From NCBI RefSeq assembly GCF_900088825.1, contig NZ_LT592170.1, forward strand, positions 854,561-918,560: a DNA stretch of 64,000 bases, read 5' to 3'. Source of the DNA: Thiomonas delicata. GTDB lineage: Bacteria > Pseudomonadota > Gammaproteobacteria > Burkholderiales > Burkholderiaceae_C. The position numbers were made by a program, and so were the translations under genes. The notes under the pieces are model-generated. The model was not told the DNA's origin, did no database searches, and saw only the letters and a list, made by a program, of their open reading frames with translations. Shown here piece by piece: positions 27,840 through 36,345 of this stretch (its first letter is position 1; every line of letters starts with the position of its first letter).

Positions 27840-30246
27840 AGTTGACGTAGCGGCTGGGTGGGGCCGTGGGTTGGTGCAGCAGTTGGTATCCGGGAATATT
27901 TTGCTTGAAGGCCGACAACGGATTGTTGCCCAGACGCGAGAAGCCCACGAGTTCGAGTTGGAACATCAGGCGCGTGGACGCGGTGGTCGGTGTCAGCGAA
28001 TTGCGCTGCAGGCCGATGGTGCCGACCCAGCAGCCGCCGTCGTACTCGAAGCCGATCAGGCCGTCGTTGAAGCGCTTGTCCAGAATGCTGTAGTTGACCT
28101 GGCCCACCGAATACCAGCGGTTGCTGAGTTTCCACTGCCAGGCGGTATTGACGTATTTCAGTGGAATCTGCGTGGACGTGGCGTTCTGCAACTGGTAGGA
28201 CAGGCTCAAGGACTTGAGCGGCGCGGGGTTCCATTGCACGCCGAACGCGGCCTGCACGAGCTGCCGATTGCGTGGACTGTAATCCACCGCGGCATTGGTG
28301 CTCCAGCGCGGGTCGAGCGACACGCTGGCCAGGGCGAACGTGTCGTTGAGCCCGGCGGGAACCGGAGTTCCGCTGAGGGTGACGCGTTGCTCGCGCAACA
28401 GCACGCGCTGGGCGACGGTCAGGCGCGCATATTCGGCGCCGCTCGTGCTGTCGAGGAAGCGCGTGGTGACGCCGCCGGTGACGTTGTTGGCATCGGCGAT
28501 GCGGTCGTTGCCCGAGAACACATTGTCGACATAGATCGTGGACAGGTTCAGGTCCAGCGGGGCGCTGTCGAAATTGGGCAGGAACTGCTGATTCTGATAG
28601 GGGGTGTAGACGTAATAGAGGCGCGGCTCCAGGGTCTGCGTGACGTTGTGGCCGAACAAACGCGTGGCGCGCTCGAACACCAGACCGGAATCCAGGCTGA
28701 AGGTGGGCAGGCTGCGGGTGGCCGTGGTGGCGCCATTGGCCATGGCCGTATCGGTGCTGTAGAACGTGCTGTTGAAGGACAGCTTGGGCGTGATGAAGCC
28801 CTCCGGGGCGATGAAAGGCCGGCTCACGCTGGGGTTGACATAGAACCGGTCGCCCGAGATCAGGCCGGGTGTCGAATTGGTGAAGCGTGCCGCAGCGGCC
28901 TGCAGTTGCCACTGCAGGCCGGTGTAATTGCTGCTGCGCCATTGTCCATACAGCTGGGGCCGGATGTTGTATGGCACGCCGATGGGGGCGGCCGCGCTCT
29001 GCAGTGTTTGCCAGGTGTTGAAGCTGGCCTGCAGCGAGCCGTTCGCCTGGCTCCAGGTGACGGAGCCCTGTTGCGGCAGGATGCGGTTGCCGCCGATCAC
29101 CGGATCGACGCCGCCGAAGTCCTGCCACCAGTTGTTGTCCGACACCCGCTGCAAGTTCAGGCCGTAACTCACGCTGGGCGCCAATGAGCCGTTCTGCTGG
29201 AACACGGCGGCCCAGCGCTGGCTGCCGGCGGCGCCCCGGTCGGAAGGCATGTAGTCGAGATAGCTGCGGCCGGAAAAGCTCGGCTGCAACCAGCGCAGTT
29301 CGGCGCTGCCCATGAAGCCGCGGCGCAGCAGCAGGCGCGGGGTGAGGGTGGCGTCGTAGTTGGGCGCGATGTTCCAGTAATAGGGTTGTGCGTAGTCGAG
29401 TCCGTTCTGGCTGTCGATGCCGATGGTGGGCGGCAGAAAGCCTGACTTGCGCGCGTCGCTGAGCGGGAAGCTGGCGTAGGGCAGCGGCAGGATGGTGGCG
29501 CCTTTGAACACCACGCGCGCGTCCTTGGCCACGCCGGTGTTGTCGGCAAAGTCCAGATCCAGGTGCGTGGCTTGCAGAAACCAGTCCACCGGGCTCGCCG
29601 TACAGGTGGTGTAGGTGGCGTTTTCGGCGGTGACCTGGTTGCGGTTGAGAAACGTCACCACCGCGGCTTGCCCATGCCCCTGGGTCCGGTTGAAAAAATA
29701 GTGCGCGTCCGGCATCCGCCCGGCGTAGGTATCGAGGTTGAACTGCAGGCTGGGGCCGCTGAAGACGTTGCCGTCGCGCACGATGCGCACGTCGCCTTGC
29801 GCGTCGACTTCGTTGCGCACCAAATCGTCGTGCAGGCGGTCGGCCTTGAGCACCACGCTGTGCTTGCGGATTTCCACATGCCCCCGCGCGTTGACCTCGA
29901 TGTCGGTTTGACCCGAGAGCTGGTCGGCCCAGATGAACAGGGGTTCGCGCAGCTGGGCCGCAGGCGAGAGCCGCTCGGCCAAACCCATGCTGGGTTGCAG
30001 CAGCAACGGGCTTGCCGCCTGGGAGGCGGCTTGTTGTTGGGCCCAGGCCGGTGCGCCGTCTGCCAGGGCCATGCCCAGCGCCGCCGCGAGCAGCCGCAGA
30101 CGCAGGCGGCGCGGCAGGCGGGGATGGGGCTGCGAGGGAATGGGCACTGGGCGGGGTCGGGTGGGGCTGGCGTGTGCGTTTCGGTCCAAGGGGCCGAACG
30201 CGGCAGGCCGGGGTTGGGGCGAAGCGGCCCGCTGCGGCAGCCTCAC
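27832..30246 (-). CDS. lptD: LPS-assembly protein LptD
   Basis: Outer-membrane beta-barrel that, with the LptE plug, inserts lipopolysaccharide into the outer leaflet. The protein has a basic N terminus, a signal core (RLLAAALGMALADGAPAWA), an OstA-like periplasmic domain (EVNARGHVEIRKHSVVLKAD ... NVFSGPSLQFNLDTYAG) and a large C-terminal barrel. GTG at 30246 is preferred because GAGGA lies seven bases upstream, giving 804 residues. An in-frame ATG at 30285 would give 817 residues but leaves only 21 bp to divergent amgK. LptE is encoded elsewhere in the window (62.0 kb). Confidence 0.93.
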   Translation of the reverse strand: MRLPQRAASPQPRPAAFGPLDRNAHASPTRPRPVPIPSQPHPRLPRRLRLRLLAAALGMALADGAPAWAQQQAASQAASPLLLQPSMGLAERLSPAAQLREPLFIWADQLSGQTDIEVNARGHVEIRKHSVVLKADRLHDDLVRNEVDAQGDVRIVRDGNVFSGPSLQFNLDTYAGRMPDAHYFFNRTQGHGQAAVVTFLNRNQVTAENATYTTCTASPVDWFLQATHLDLDFADNTGVAKDARVVFKGATILPLPYASFPLSDARKSGFLPPTIGIDSQNGLDYAQPYYWNIAPNYDATLTPRLLLRRGFMGSAELRWLQPSFSGRSYLDYMPSDRGAAGSQRWAAVFQQNGSLAPSVSYGLNLQRVSDNNWWQDFGGVDPVIGGNRILPQQGSVTWSQANGSLQASFNTWQTLQSAAAPIGVPYNIRPQLYGQWRSSNYTGLQWQLQAAAARFTNSTPGLISGDRFYVNPSVSRPFIAPEGFITPKLSFNSTFYSTDTAMANGATTATRSLPTFSLDSGLVFERATRLFGHNVTQTLEPRLYYVYTPYQNQQFLPNFDSAPLDLNLSTIYVDNVFSGNDRIADANNVTGGVTTRFLDSTSGAEYARLTVAQRVLLREQRVTLSGTPVPAGLNDTFALASVSLDPRWSTNAAVDYSPRNRQLVQAAFGVQWNPAPLKSLSLSYQLQNATSTQIPLKYVNTAWQWKLSNRWYSVGQVNYSILDKRFNDGLIGFEYDGGCWVGTIGLQRNSLTPTTASTRLMFQLELVGFSRLGNNPLSAFKQNIPGYQLLHQPTAPPSRYVNYE

Positions 30247-30270
30247 CCTAAAATCCTCGCGGATTATAGG
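30247..30270. promoter_or_regulatory. Near-palindrome between lptD and amgK
   Basis: CCTAAAATCC-TCGC-GGATTATAGG, with one mismatch in ten base pairs. On the minus strand it contains TATAAT and the GAGGA Shine-Dalgarno of lptD. It could be a shared operator or simply the overlap of promoter and ribosome-binding elements. Confidence 0.4.
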
Positions 30271-30306
30271 AAGCCCTTCCATCAAGCCGCGTCAGGCGCG
30301 CAAGCC

Positions 30307-31392
30307 ATGCCCAATCCGCTCACCCCGCAACACCCGGCCGCTTCCGCGGATTCCCGCATGGAGGCTTTGCGCGCCTGGCTGGCCATAGCGCCCGGCGGGC
30401 TGCGGGCCGATGCCTCCAGCCTCCAGCCCGCCTCGAGCGATGCGAGCTTCCGGCGCTATTTCCGCGTTCATGCGGTGGCGCCGCAGCAGACCAGCTGGAT
30501 CGTGATGGACGCCCCGCCTGCGAAGGAGGACATCGGTCCGTTCATGCACGTGGCGGCATTGCTGCGCGCAGGGGGAATCTCGGCGCCGCAGGTGCTGGCC
30601 AGCGAGGCCCGGCAGGGTTTCATCTTGCTCTCGGATCTGGGTTCCACCACGTATCTCCAAGCGTTACAGGACGCGCGCGCGGCCGGCGACCTGCCGCGCT
30701 GCCACGGCTTGATGCTGGACGCCCTCGCCGCGCTGGTGCGTCTGCAGGGGATTCGGGCCGCAGACCTGCCGGCCTACGACGCCCAGCGCCTGCGCACCGA
30801 GCTGGAGCTGTTTTCGCAGTGGTATGTGGCGCGGCATCTGGGCGTCGAGATGACCGCCCAGGAGCAAGCCGGGCTGTCCCAAGTGTTCGAGACCCTGCTG
30901 GCCAACAACCTTGCCCAGCCCTGCGTGCTGGTGCACCGCGACTATCACAGCCGCAACCTGATGCTGCTCGATGCCGGGCGGGAGCACGGCAATCCCGGCG
31001 TGCTGGATTTTCAGGATGCGGTGATCGGCCCCGTCACCTACGACCTGGCCTCGCTGCTGCGCGATGCCTACATCGCCTGGCCCGAGGAGCAGCAGCTCGA
31101 CTGGGCCATTCGTTACTGGGAGCGCGCACGTGCCGCCGGCCTGCCGGTGGGGGACGACTTCGGCACGTTCTACCGCGACTTCGAATGGATGGGGCTGCAG
31201 CGCCACCTCAAGGTTCTGGGCATCTTCGCCCGCCTGGCACATCGCGACGGCAAGACCGGCTATTTGGGGGACCTGCCTGTCGTGCTCGCCTATGCGCGCG
31301 GGGTGGCTGCGCGCTACCGCGACTTCAATCCGCTGCTGCGCCTGCTCGACAGATTGCAGGGCGTGGTGCCGCAGGCGGCGTACACGTTCTGA
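30307..31392 (+). CDS. amgK: N-acetylmuramate/N-acetylglucosamine kinase AmgK
   Basis: Phosphorylates the anomeric carbon of MurNAc or GlcNAc, the first step of a peptidoglycan recycling route that bypasses de novo MurNAc synthesis (and fosfomycin). The 361-residue protein is an aminoglycoside-phosphotransferase-like kinase. It has SSDASFRRYFRV in the nucleotide-binding lobe, LVHRDYHSRNLML with the catalytic Asp212, and GVLDFQDAVIG with the metal-binding DFQD (234-237). An in-frame ATG at 30358 is a possible shorter start. The stop overlaps the murU start (TGATG), the conserved amgK-murU pair. Confidence 0.93.
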   Translation: MPNPLTPQHPAASADSRMEALRAWLAIAPGGLRADASSLQPASSDASFRRYFRVHAVAPQQTSWIVMDAPPAKEDIGPFMHVAALLRAGGISAPQVLASEARQGFILLSDLGSTTYLQALQDARAAGDLPRCHGLMLDALAALVRLQGIRAADLPAYDAQRLRTELELFSQWYVARHLGVEMTAQEQAGLSQVFETLLANNLAQPCVLVHRDYHSRNLMLLDAGREHGNPGVLDFQDAVIGPVTYDLASLLRDAYIAWPEEQQLDWAIRYWERARAAGLPVGDDFGTFYRDFEWMGLQRHLKVLGIFARLAHRDGKTGYLGDLPVVLAYARGVAARYRDFNPLLRLLDRLQGVVPQAAYTF

Positions 31393-32138
31393 TGCGTGCG
31401 CTCATCCTTGCCGCAGGACGCGGCCAGCGCATGCGGCCGCTCACCGACCACACGCCCAAACCGCTGCTGCAACTGGCCGGCAAGCCCATCATCGTCTGGC
31501 AGATCGAGCGCCTGCGCGAGGCCGGCATCGTCGAGCTCGTCATCAACCTTGGCTGGCTGGGTTCGAGCATTCCGGCAGTCCTGGGTGACGGCAGCGGCCT
31601 TGGCGTGCGCATCGCCTACTCGGCGGAGCCGCAGGAAGCGTATGAAACCGGCGGCGGCATCGCCACCGCGCTGCCCCTGCTGAGCGCCGGCGAGCGCGCG
31701 CCGTTCGCTGTGGTGAGCGGCGACATCTACACCGGTTTCGACTACGCGCGCCTGCACCAGGCCGCCGCGCGCATCGCCGCCGAGCCGCAGGCGACCTCGG
31801 CGCATTTCGTGCTCACCGACAACCCGGCCCACCACCCCGGTGGCGATATGGCGTTGGACGCGGCGGGCCGCGTGCGGCGCGCGGGCGCCTTGCTGAACTA
31901 CGGCAACATCGGCGTGTTCCACCCCGATTTGTTCGTCTCCCAGCCGGCACGCCAAGCTTGGAAGCTCTTTCCCTGGATGTATGGCGAAGTCGACGCCGGG
32001 CGGGTGAGCGGCGAGCACTTTCGCGGCCCCTGGCACAACCTGGGCACGCCTGAGCAACTGGCCGCGCTGGATGCTTCGCTGCGCGCGCCGGGGCCGGTCT
32101 GTGCCAATTCCTCCAGCGCGCCAAGGGCGCAGAAATAG
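31392..32138 (+). CDS. murU: N-acetylmuramate-1-phosphate uridylyltransferase MurU
   Basis: Converts MurNAc-1-phosphate to UDP-MurNAc, completing the recycling step begun by AmgK. The 248-residue protein is a sugar-nucleotidyltransferase: LILAAGRGQRMRPLTDHTPK with the catalytic Gly-rich/Arg/Lys loop, GGGIATALPLL, VVSGDIYTGFDY with the metal Asp, and WHNLGTPEQLAAL. Its last codons (Ala-Gln-Lys-stop) lie in the first copy of a 25-nt repeat found at two other gene ends in the window. Confidence 0.94.
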   Translation: MRALILAAGRGQRMRPLTDHTPKPLLQLAGKPIIVWQIERLREAGIVELVINLGWLGSSIPAVLGDGSGLGVRIAYSAEPQEAYETGGGIATALPLLSAGERAPFAVVSGDIYTGFDYARLHQAAARIAAEPQATSAHFVLTDNPAHHPGGDMALDAAGRVRRAGALLNYGNIGVFHPDLFVSQPARQAWKLFPWMYGEVDAGRVSGEHFRGPWHNLGTPEQLAALDASLRAPGPVCANSSSAPRAQK

Positions 32139-32153
32139 CGTGAACAGGCCCTA
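32129..32153 (+). repeat. 25-nt gene-end repeat, copy 1
   Basis: Reads GCAGAAAT-A-GCGTGAACAG-G-CCCTA. It differs from copy 3 (59531-59555) at one base. Here the variable base makes TAG, the murU stop codon. The repeat lies in the same orientation in all three places. Confidence 0.85.
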
Positions 32154-32179
32154 AACTGCAGGCTCAAGCTCCCGCAACC

Positions 32180-33586
32180 ATGAACGCTCCCGACACCCAC
32201 CTTCTGGCGCGCTGCGCCGCGCGCCGGCGCAGCCTGGCCGCGCAGATGGCGCAGGCCGGCGGCGGGTTGGCCATCGTGCCCACCGCGCCCGAGGTCATGC
32301 GCAATCGCGACGCCGACTACCCCTATCGGCACGACAGCTATTTCTATTACCTGACGGGCTTTACCGAGCCGCAAGGCCTCCTGGCCGTGGCCGTGGAGGC
32401 GGACGGGACGATGCACAGCACGCTGTTCTGCCGCCCCAAAGATGTCGAACGCGAAATCTGGGACGGTTTTCGCTACGGGCCGGATGCCGCGCGCGACGCG
32501 TTCGGGGTCGATGCCGCGCTGTCCATCGCGCAGCTCGACGCCGAATTGCCGCGGCTGATGGCCGATCGAGCGGCGATCTGGTGGCCGTTCGCCACACACA
32601 GCGGGTTCGAGACGCGCGTCGAGGGTTGGCTGTCGGCCGTGCGCGGCCAGGCCCGCGCCGGTCGGCGCGCGCCATCCGCGCAGTACGACCTGTGCGCCGC
32701 GCTCGACGAGATGCGCCTGTTCAAGGACGACTACGAGCTGTCGGTGCTGCGCCGCGCCGCCGCCATTTCCGCCGACGGGCACCGCCGCGCGATGCAGGCG
32801 GCTGCGCGCGGCACCCGCCAACCCCCGCCCGAGGGCCTGCGCGAATACCACCTCGAGGCTGAACTGCTGCGCGCCTTTCGCGCCGGCGGCGCGCAATCGC
32901 CGGCCTACGGCAGCATCGTCGCCGCCGGGGCCAACGCCTGCGTGCTGCATTACCGCGCCGACCGCGCCGCGGTGCGCGCGGACGACCTGGTGTTGATCGA
33001 CGCTGCCTGCGAGCTCGACGGTTACGCCAGCGACATCACCCGCACCTTTCCCGCCGGCGGTCGTTTCAGCGGGCCGCAGCGCCAGCTCTACGACATCGTG
33101 CTGGAGGCCCAGCTCGCCGCGCTGGCCGCCACGCGCGCAGGCGTGCGCTTCAACGGCCCGCACGACGCGGCGCTGCGCATCCTGGCCCAGGGGCTGCTGG
33201 ACGTCGGGCTGATTTCCCGCGACGTGGCGCCCGACGTGGACGCGGTGATCGCCACCGGCGCCTATCGCCGTTTTTACATGCACCGCACCAGCCACTGGAT
33301 GGGCATGGACGTGCACGACTGCGGCGACTACGCCGAGCCCGGCGAGGCGCCCGAGACCCTGCCCGACGGCACCCGCCGGCCGCCGGCGCGCATCCTGCGC
33401 CCCGGCATGGTGCTGACCATCGAGCCCGGGCTGTACGTGCGCGCCGCCGACGACATTCCGGCCGCGTTCCACGACATCGGCATTCGCATCGAAGACGACG
33501 TCGCGGTGCGCGAGACCGACTGCGAGGTGCTCACGCACGCCGCGCCCAAGCTGGTCGCCGAGATCGAGAGCCTGATGCGCGACTGA
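32180..33586 (+). CDS. pepP: Xaa-Pro aminopeptidase (aminopeptidase P)
   Basis: Dinuclear metal peptidase that removes the N-terminal residue before proline. The 468-residue protein has the N-terminal creatinase-like domain (AIVPTAPEVMRNRDADYPYR, FYYLTGFTEP) and a C-terminal pita-bread catalytic domain. Metal ligands are visible in DAACELDGYASDITRTFPA (two Asp), HRTSHWMGMDVHD (His), MVLTIEPGLY (Glu) and IRIEDDV (Glu). It lies 41 bp after murU and is followed by a UbiH-like gene, matching the pepP-ubiH order of many Proteobacteria. Confidence 0.95.
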   Translation: MNAPDTHLLARCAARRRSLAAQMAQAGGGLAIVPTAPEVMRNRDADYPYRHDSYFYYLTGFTEPQGLLAVAVEADGTMHSTLFCRPKDVEREIWDGFRYGPDAARDAFGVDAALSIAQLDAELPRLMADRAAIWWPFATHSGFETRVEGWLSAVRGQARAGRRAPSAQYDLCAALDEMRLFKDDYELSVLRRAAAISADGHRRAMQAAARGTRQPPPEGLREYHLEAELLRAFRAGGAQSPAYGSIVAAGANACVLHYRADRAAVRADDLVLIDAACELDGYASDITRTFPAGGRFSGPQRQLYDIVLEAQLAALAATRAGVRFNGPHDAALRILAQGLLDVGLISRDVAPDVDAVIATGAYRRFYMHRTSHWMGMDVHDCGDYAEPGEAPETLPDGTRRPPARILRPGMVLTIEPGLYVRAADDIPAAFHDIGIRIEDDVAVRETDCEVLTHAAPKLVAEIESLMRD

Positions 33587-33639
33587 CGGCCGGCCGTTCG
33601 CATTCGCATCCGCAGCCTTCCGATCCCGTGGTTCCCGCC

Positions 33640-34824
33640 ATGCCAGCCGCGCATTCGAACACCATGCCGTCGCGTATCGCCATCGTCGGCGCCGGGCCAG
33701 TCGGCCTGAGTCTGGCGCTGCAACTGCGCCGACTGGGCGCCGCGGTCGAGATCGACCTTTTCGACGCCCAGCCCGACGCCGCGGCCGCGCTTGCCGACCC
33801 GCGCGTGCTGGCCTTGTCCGAAGGCAGCCGGCAGCTGCTCGCCGCGACGGGGGCCTGGCCGCAGCAGGACGCCACCTCCATCACGCGCATCCATATCTCG
33901 CAGCTCGCCCCCGGGCTGGCCGCGCTGCCGCGCGTGCTGTTGCAGGCGCGGGACAGTGATTTGCCCGCGCTGGGCTACACCCTGCGCTACGGCCAGCTTC
34001 TGGCCGCGCTGCAGGCGGCGGCCCGGCGTGCCGGCATCACGGTGCAATACGGGCGCGCCGTGCAAGTCGAGGGCGACGCGGACGGCGCGCATCTGGTGGA
34101 CGAGCCCGGCCGGCGCTACGGCCTTGCCGTTCTCGCCGAGGGCGGCGCGTTCCACACCCAGGCGCCGCGCGCCTTGCGCCGCGACTACGCGCAAGAGGCG
34201 CTGGTGGGGCGCGTGCGCTGCGACCGGCCGCATGGCGGCCTGGCCGTCGAGCGCTTCACCGCCGGCGGCCCGGTGGCGCTGCTGCCGCTGGGGGCGGACT
34301 ATGCCTTGGTGTGGTGTGCGCCGCCCGCCGAGGCCGCTGCGATCGCCCATCTGGACCAAGCCCGGCAGAAAGCCGCCCTGCAGGCCTTGCTGCCGGCCGT
34401 ATGCGGCCGTGTGGCCGAGTTGCAGATCGCCGGAAGCTATCCGCTTGGCCTCAACGCCGAGCTGCGTACCCGGCGCGGCCGCGTCGTGCAGCTTGGCAAC
34501 GCGGCCCAGACCCTGCATCCCGTGGCCGGTCAAGGTTTGAACCTGGGCCTGCGCGATGCGGCAACCCTGGCGCAATGGCTCGCCGCGCCGTGCGTGGCCG
34601 CATCGCTCGGCGCGGCTGGCGATGCATGGCTGCGCGGCTACGACAGCAAGCGCCTGCCTGACCGCATCGCCCTGCTCGGGCTCACCGATCTGCTGGCGCG
34701 CGGCTTCACCTGGCAGGCGCCGGGCGCCTCGCTGGCGCGCGCCGCCGCCTTGGCCGCGCTGGCCGGTCTGCCGCCGCTGCGCAGCCATCTGCAAAACCGC
34801 ATGGTGTTCGGCTGGCGCCGCTGA
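33640..34824 (+). CDS. ubiH: UbiH/VisC-family FAD-dependent monooxygenase
   Basis: Flavoprotein hydroxylase, probably for ubiquinone ring hydroxylation. It shows the FAD-binding RIAIVGAGPVGLSLALQL at the N terminus, DPRVLALSEGSRQLLAATGAW, YGLAVLAEGG, and the second FAD motif GNAAQTLHPVAGQGLNLGLRDAATL typical of UbiH/COQ6 proteins. ATG at 33640 gives 394 residues; an in-frame ATG at 33664 directly before SRIAIVGAG is equally possible. Position after pepP supports UbiH rather than UbiF or VisC, but the family members cannot be told apart with certainty. Confidence 0.85.
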   Translation: MPAAHSNTMPSRIAIVGAGPVGLSLALQLRRLGAAVEIDLFDAQPDAAAALADPRVLALSEGSRQLLAATGAWPQQDATSITRIHISQLAPGLAALPRVLLQARDSDLPALGYTLRYGQLLAALQAAARRAGITVQYGRAVQVEGDADGAHLVDEPGRRYGLAVLAEGGAFHTQAPRALRRDYAQEALVGRVRCDRPHGGLAVERFTAGGPVALLPLGADYALVWCAPPAEAAAIAHLDQARQKAALQALLPAVCGRVAELQIAGSYPLGLNAELRTRRGRVVQLGNAAQTLHPVAGQGLNLGLRDAATLAQWLAAPCVAASLGAAGDAWLRGYDSKRLPDRIALLGLTDLLARGFTWQAPGASLARAAALAALAGLPPLRSHLQNRMVFGWRR

Positions 34825-34863
34825 TGCAGGCCCGCGCCCAGCGCGCGGGATAGGCGGTGGCGG

Positions 34864-34910
34864 CTTGAGCGCGCGGCGGAGAAGGGCTAGGATGTGCATG
34901 TCCTGCACAT
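34864..34910 (+). promoter_or_regulatory. Putative promoter overlapped by a palindromic operator
   Basis: TTGAGC (34864-34869), an 18-bp spacer and TAGGAT (34888-34893) resemble a sigma-70 promoter. The palindrome ATGTGCA-N5-TGCACAT (34892-34910) overlaps the -10 end and the start point. It lies 17 bp upstream of the ATG of a ribbon-helix-helix-like gene, the layout expected for an autorepressor operator. Confidence 0.5.
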
Positions 34911-34927
34911 GTCGAGGAGCGTTGTCC

Positions 34928-35212
34928 ATGGCATCCATCACCGAACGCATTCCCGTTCTCGTCACACCCAAGGAAAAAACCCGCATCGCCAGCAAGGCCC
35001 GCCAGGCTGGCGTGTCGATGGGGGAATATCTGCGCCGCGCCGCGGCCTCGTTCACCCCGGCCGACGACGACGAGCTCCTCGAAGGCATGATCGCGCAGAT
35101 GGCCAAGACCACGGCGCAGGCCGATGCCGCCATCGACGCGGCCCTGGCCCATGTGCGGGCGTCAGAGAAGCGTATCGCCGCCATGGAAGCGCACGCCCGG
35201 GAGCCGCATTGA
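34928..35212 (+). CDS. Small protein with ribbon-helix-helix-like N terminus
   Basis: A 94-residue hydrophilic protein that I cannot place in a named family. The N terminus ERIPVLVTPKEKTRIASKAR, then QAGVSMGEYLRRAA, has the beta-strand/helix/helix pattern of CopG/Arc/MobC-type DNA-binding proteins. The C-terminal half is a long helix rich in Ala and charged residues (MIAQMAKTTAQADAAIDAAL) that could form a coiled coil. AGGAG eight bases before the ATG fixes the start. The palindrome immediately upstream is a natural candidate target. It is followed after one base by a second small coiled-coil gene, so both are co-expressed. Confidence 0.75.
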   Translation: MASITERIPVLVTPKEKTRIASKARQAGVSMGEYLRRAAASFTPADDDELLEGMIAQMAKTTAQADAAIDAALAHVRASEKRIAAMEAHAREPH

Positions 35213-35213
35213 C

Positions 35214-35411
35214 ATGGGCGTGACCGACAAGATGTGGGACGCCCTGACCACGGTCATCAAGATGAACGACAAGATCGAGCGTCTGGCCGGCACGGTCAAG
35301 TCGCAGCAGGACAGGATCGAACAACTGACCGAGCGCGTCATCCGGCTCGAAACCGCGCTCGAAATCGCCCTGGCCACGCGCGGCACGCGCAGGCTGGAAC
35401 ACAAGGCCTGA
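35214..35411 (+). CDS. Small coiled-coil protein, unknown function
   Basis: A 65-residue protein predicted to be almost entirely helical. IKMNDKIERLAGTVKSQQDR, then IEQLTERVIRLETALEIALA, shows heptad spacing of hydrophobic residues as in a coiled coil. Its ATG lies one base after the stop of the ribbon-helix-helix-like gene (TGACATG), indicating coupled translation. It is too large and hydrophilic for a typical toxin, and no catalytic residue is recognisable. It may pair with the helical C terminus of its neighbour. Confidence 0.65.
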   Translation: MGVTDKMWDALTTVIKMNDKIERLAGTVKSQQDRIEQLTERVIRLETALEIALATRGTRRLEHKA

Positions 35412-35507
35412 CCCGATCCGGCCGAGACTCGTTGGCATGGCGCGCATGGGCGCCGGGGTCCTTCCGCACGCGCGCGAGCGTGCGCCGGCACGCTTGCTGG
35501 CCGGCGC

Positions 35508-36314
35508 TCAGCGCAGCAGGCGGTGCTCCAGGGCGGGCAGGCTGGTGCGATGGTGGGCGATGCGGGCGGGGTCGAGGTCCGCGCTCACCACGCCCTCGCC
35601 TTCGGCCTGCATCGCCACCACCTCGCCCCAGGGGTCGACGATCATGCTGTGGCCCCAGGTGCGGCGCCCGTTCTCGTGCCGGCCGCCTTGCGCGCTGGCG
35701 ATGACATAGGCCAGGTTCTCGATGGCGCGGGCGCGCAGCAGCACCTCCCAGTGTTTCTCGCCGGTGGTGTGGGTGAACGCGGCGGGGACGAGGAAGGCAT
35801 CGCACGGCGCGGGGTTCGACAGGGCGCGGTACAGCTCGGGAAAGCGCAGGTCGTAGCAGATGGACAGGCCCACGCGCAGCCCCTCGCAGGCGAACGCCGC
35901 GGGGTGGCTGCCGGGCATGATGCTTTCGCTCTCGGCGTAGCGCTCCTGTCCGCGCTGGAAGGCGAACAGATGCATCTTGTCGTAGCGCGCCACCTGCCGG
36001 CCCTGCGGGTCGAACACCAGGGTGGTGTTGAGCACGCGGCCGGGGTCGGGGCACTCCAGGGGCAGCGAGCCGCCGGCCAGCCACAGGCCGTGGCGGCGCG
36101 CGGCATCGGCCAGGAAGCCCTGGATCGGACCGTTGCCGGGACGTTCGCGCACGCCCACCTTGTCGGTGTCGGACGCACCCATCAGGCAGAAATACTCGGG
36201 GAGCACGGCGAGCCGCGCTCCCCGGCGGGCGGCCTCGGCCACAAGCGCGTCGGCGCGGGCGAGATTGTCGTCCACGCGGGGGGACGACACCATCTGGATA
36301 GCGGCTACTTGCAT
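35508..36314 (-). CDS. Nitrilase-superfamily carbon-nitrogen hydrolase (Nit type)
   Basis: Cys-dependent amidase of the Nit1/Nit2 branch; members repair damaged metabolites such as deaminated glutathione or omega-amides. The 268-residue protein shows the catalytic triad: Glu40 in AVLPEYFC, Lys113 in YDKMHLFAF and Cys153 in GLSICYDLRFPELYR. The ATG at 36314 begins directly with the conserved MQVAAIQMVSS. An ATG 12 bases earlier is possible. It lies 31 bp downstream of yhdP, the conserved Burkholderiales order glnE / yhdP-nit. Confidence 0.92.
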   Translation of the reverse strand: MQVAAIQMVSSPRVDDNLARADALVAEAARRGARLAVLPEYFCLMGASDTDKVGVRERPGNGPIQGFLADAARRHGLWLAGGSLPLECPDPGRVLNTTLVFDPQGRQVARYDKMHLFAFQRGQERYAESESIMPGSHPAAFACEGLRVGLSICYDLRFPELYRALSNPAPCDAFLVPAAFTHTTGEKHWEVLLRARAIENLAYVIASAQGGRHENGRRTWGHSMIVDPWGEVVAMQAEGEGVVSADLDPARIAHHRTSLPALEHRLLR

Positions 36315-36345
36315 GGAAGCTCCCATGGTGGTGATGATGCGCGCT

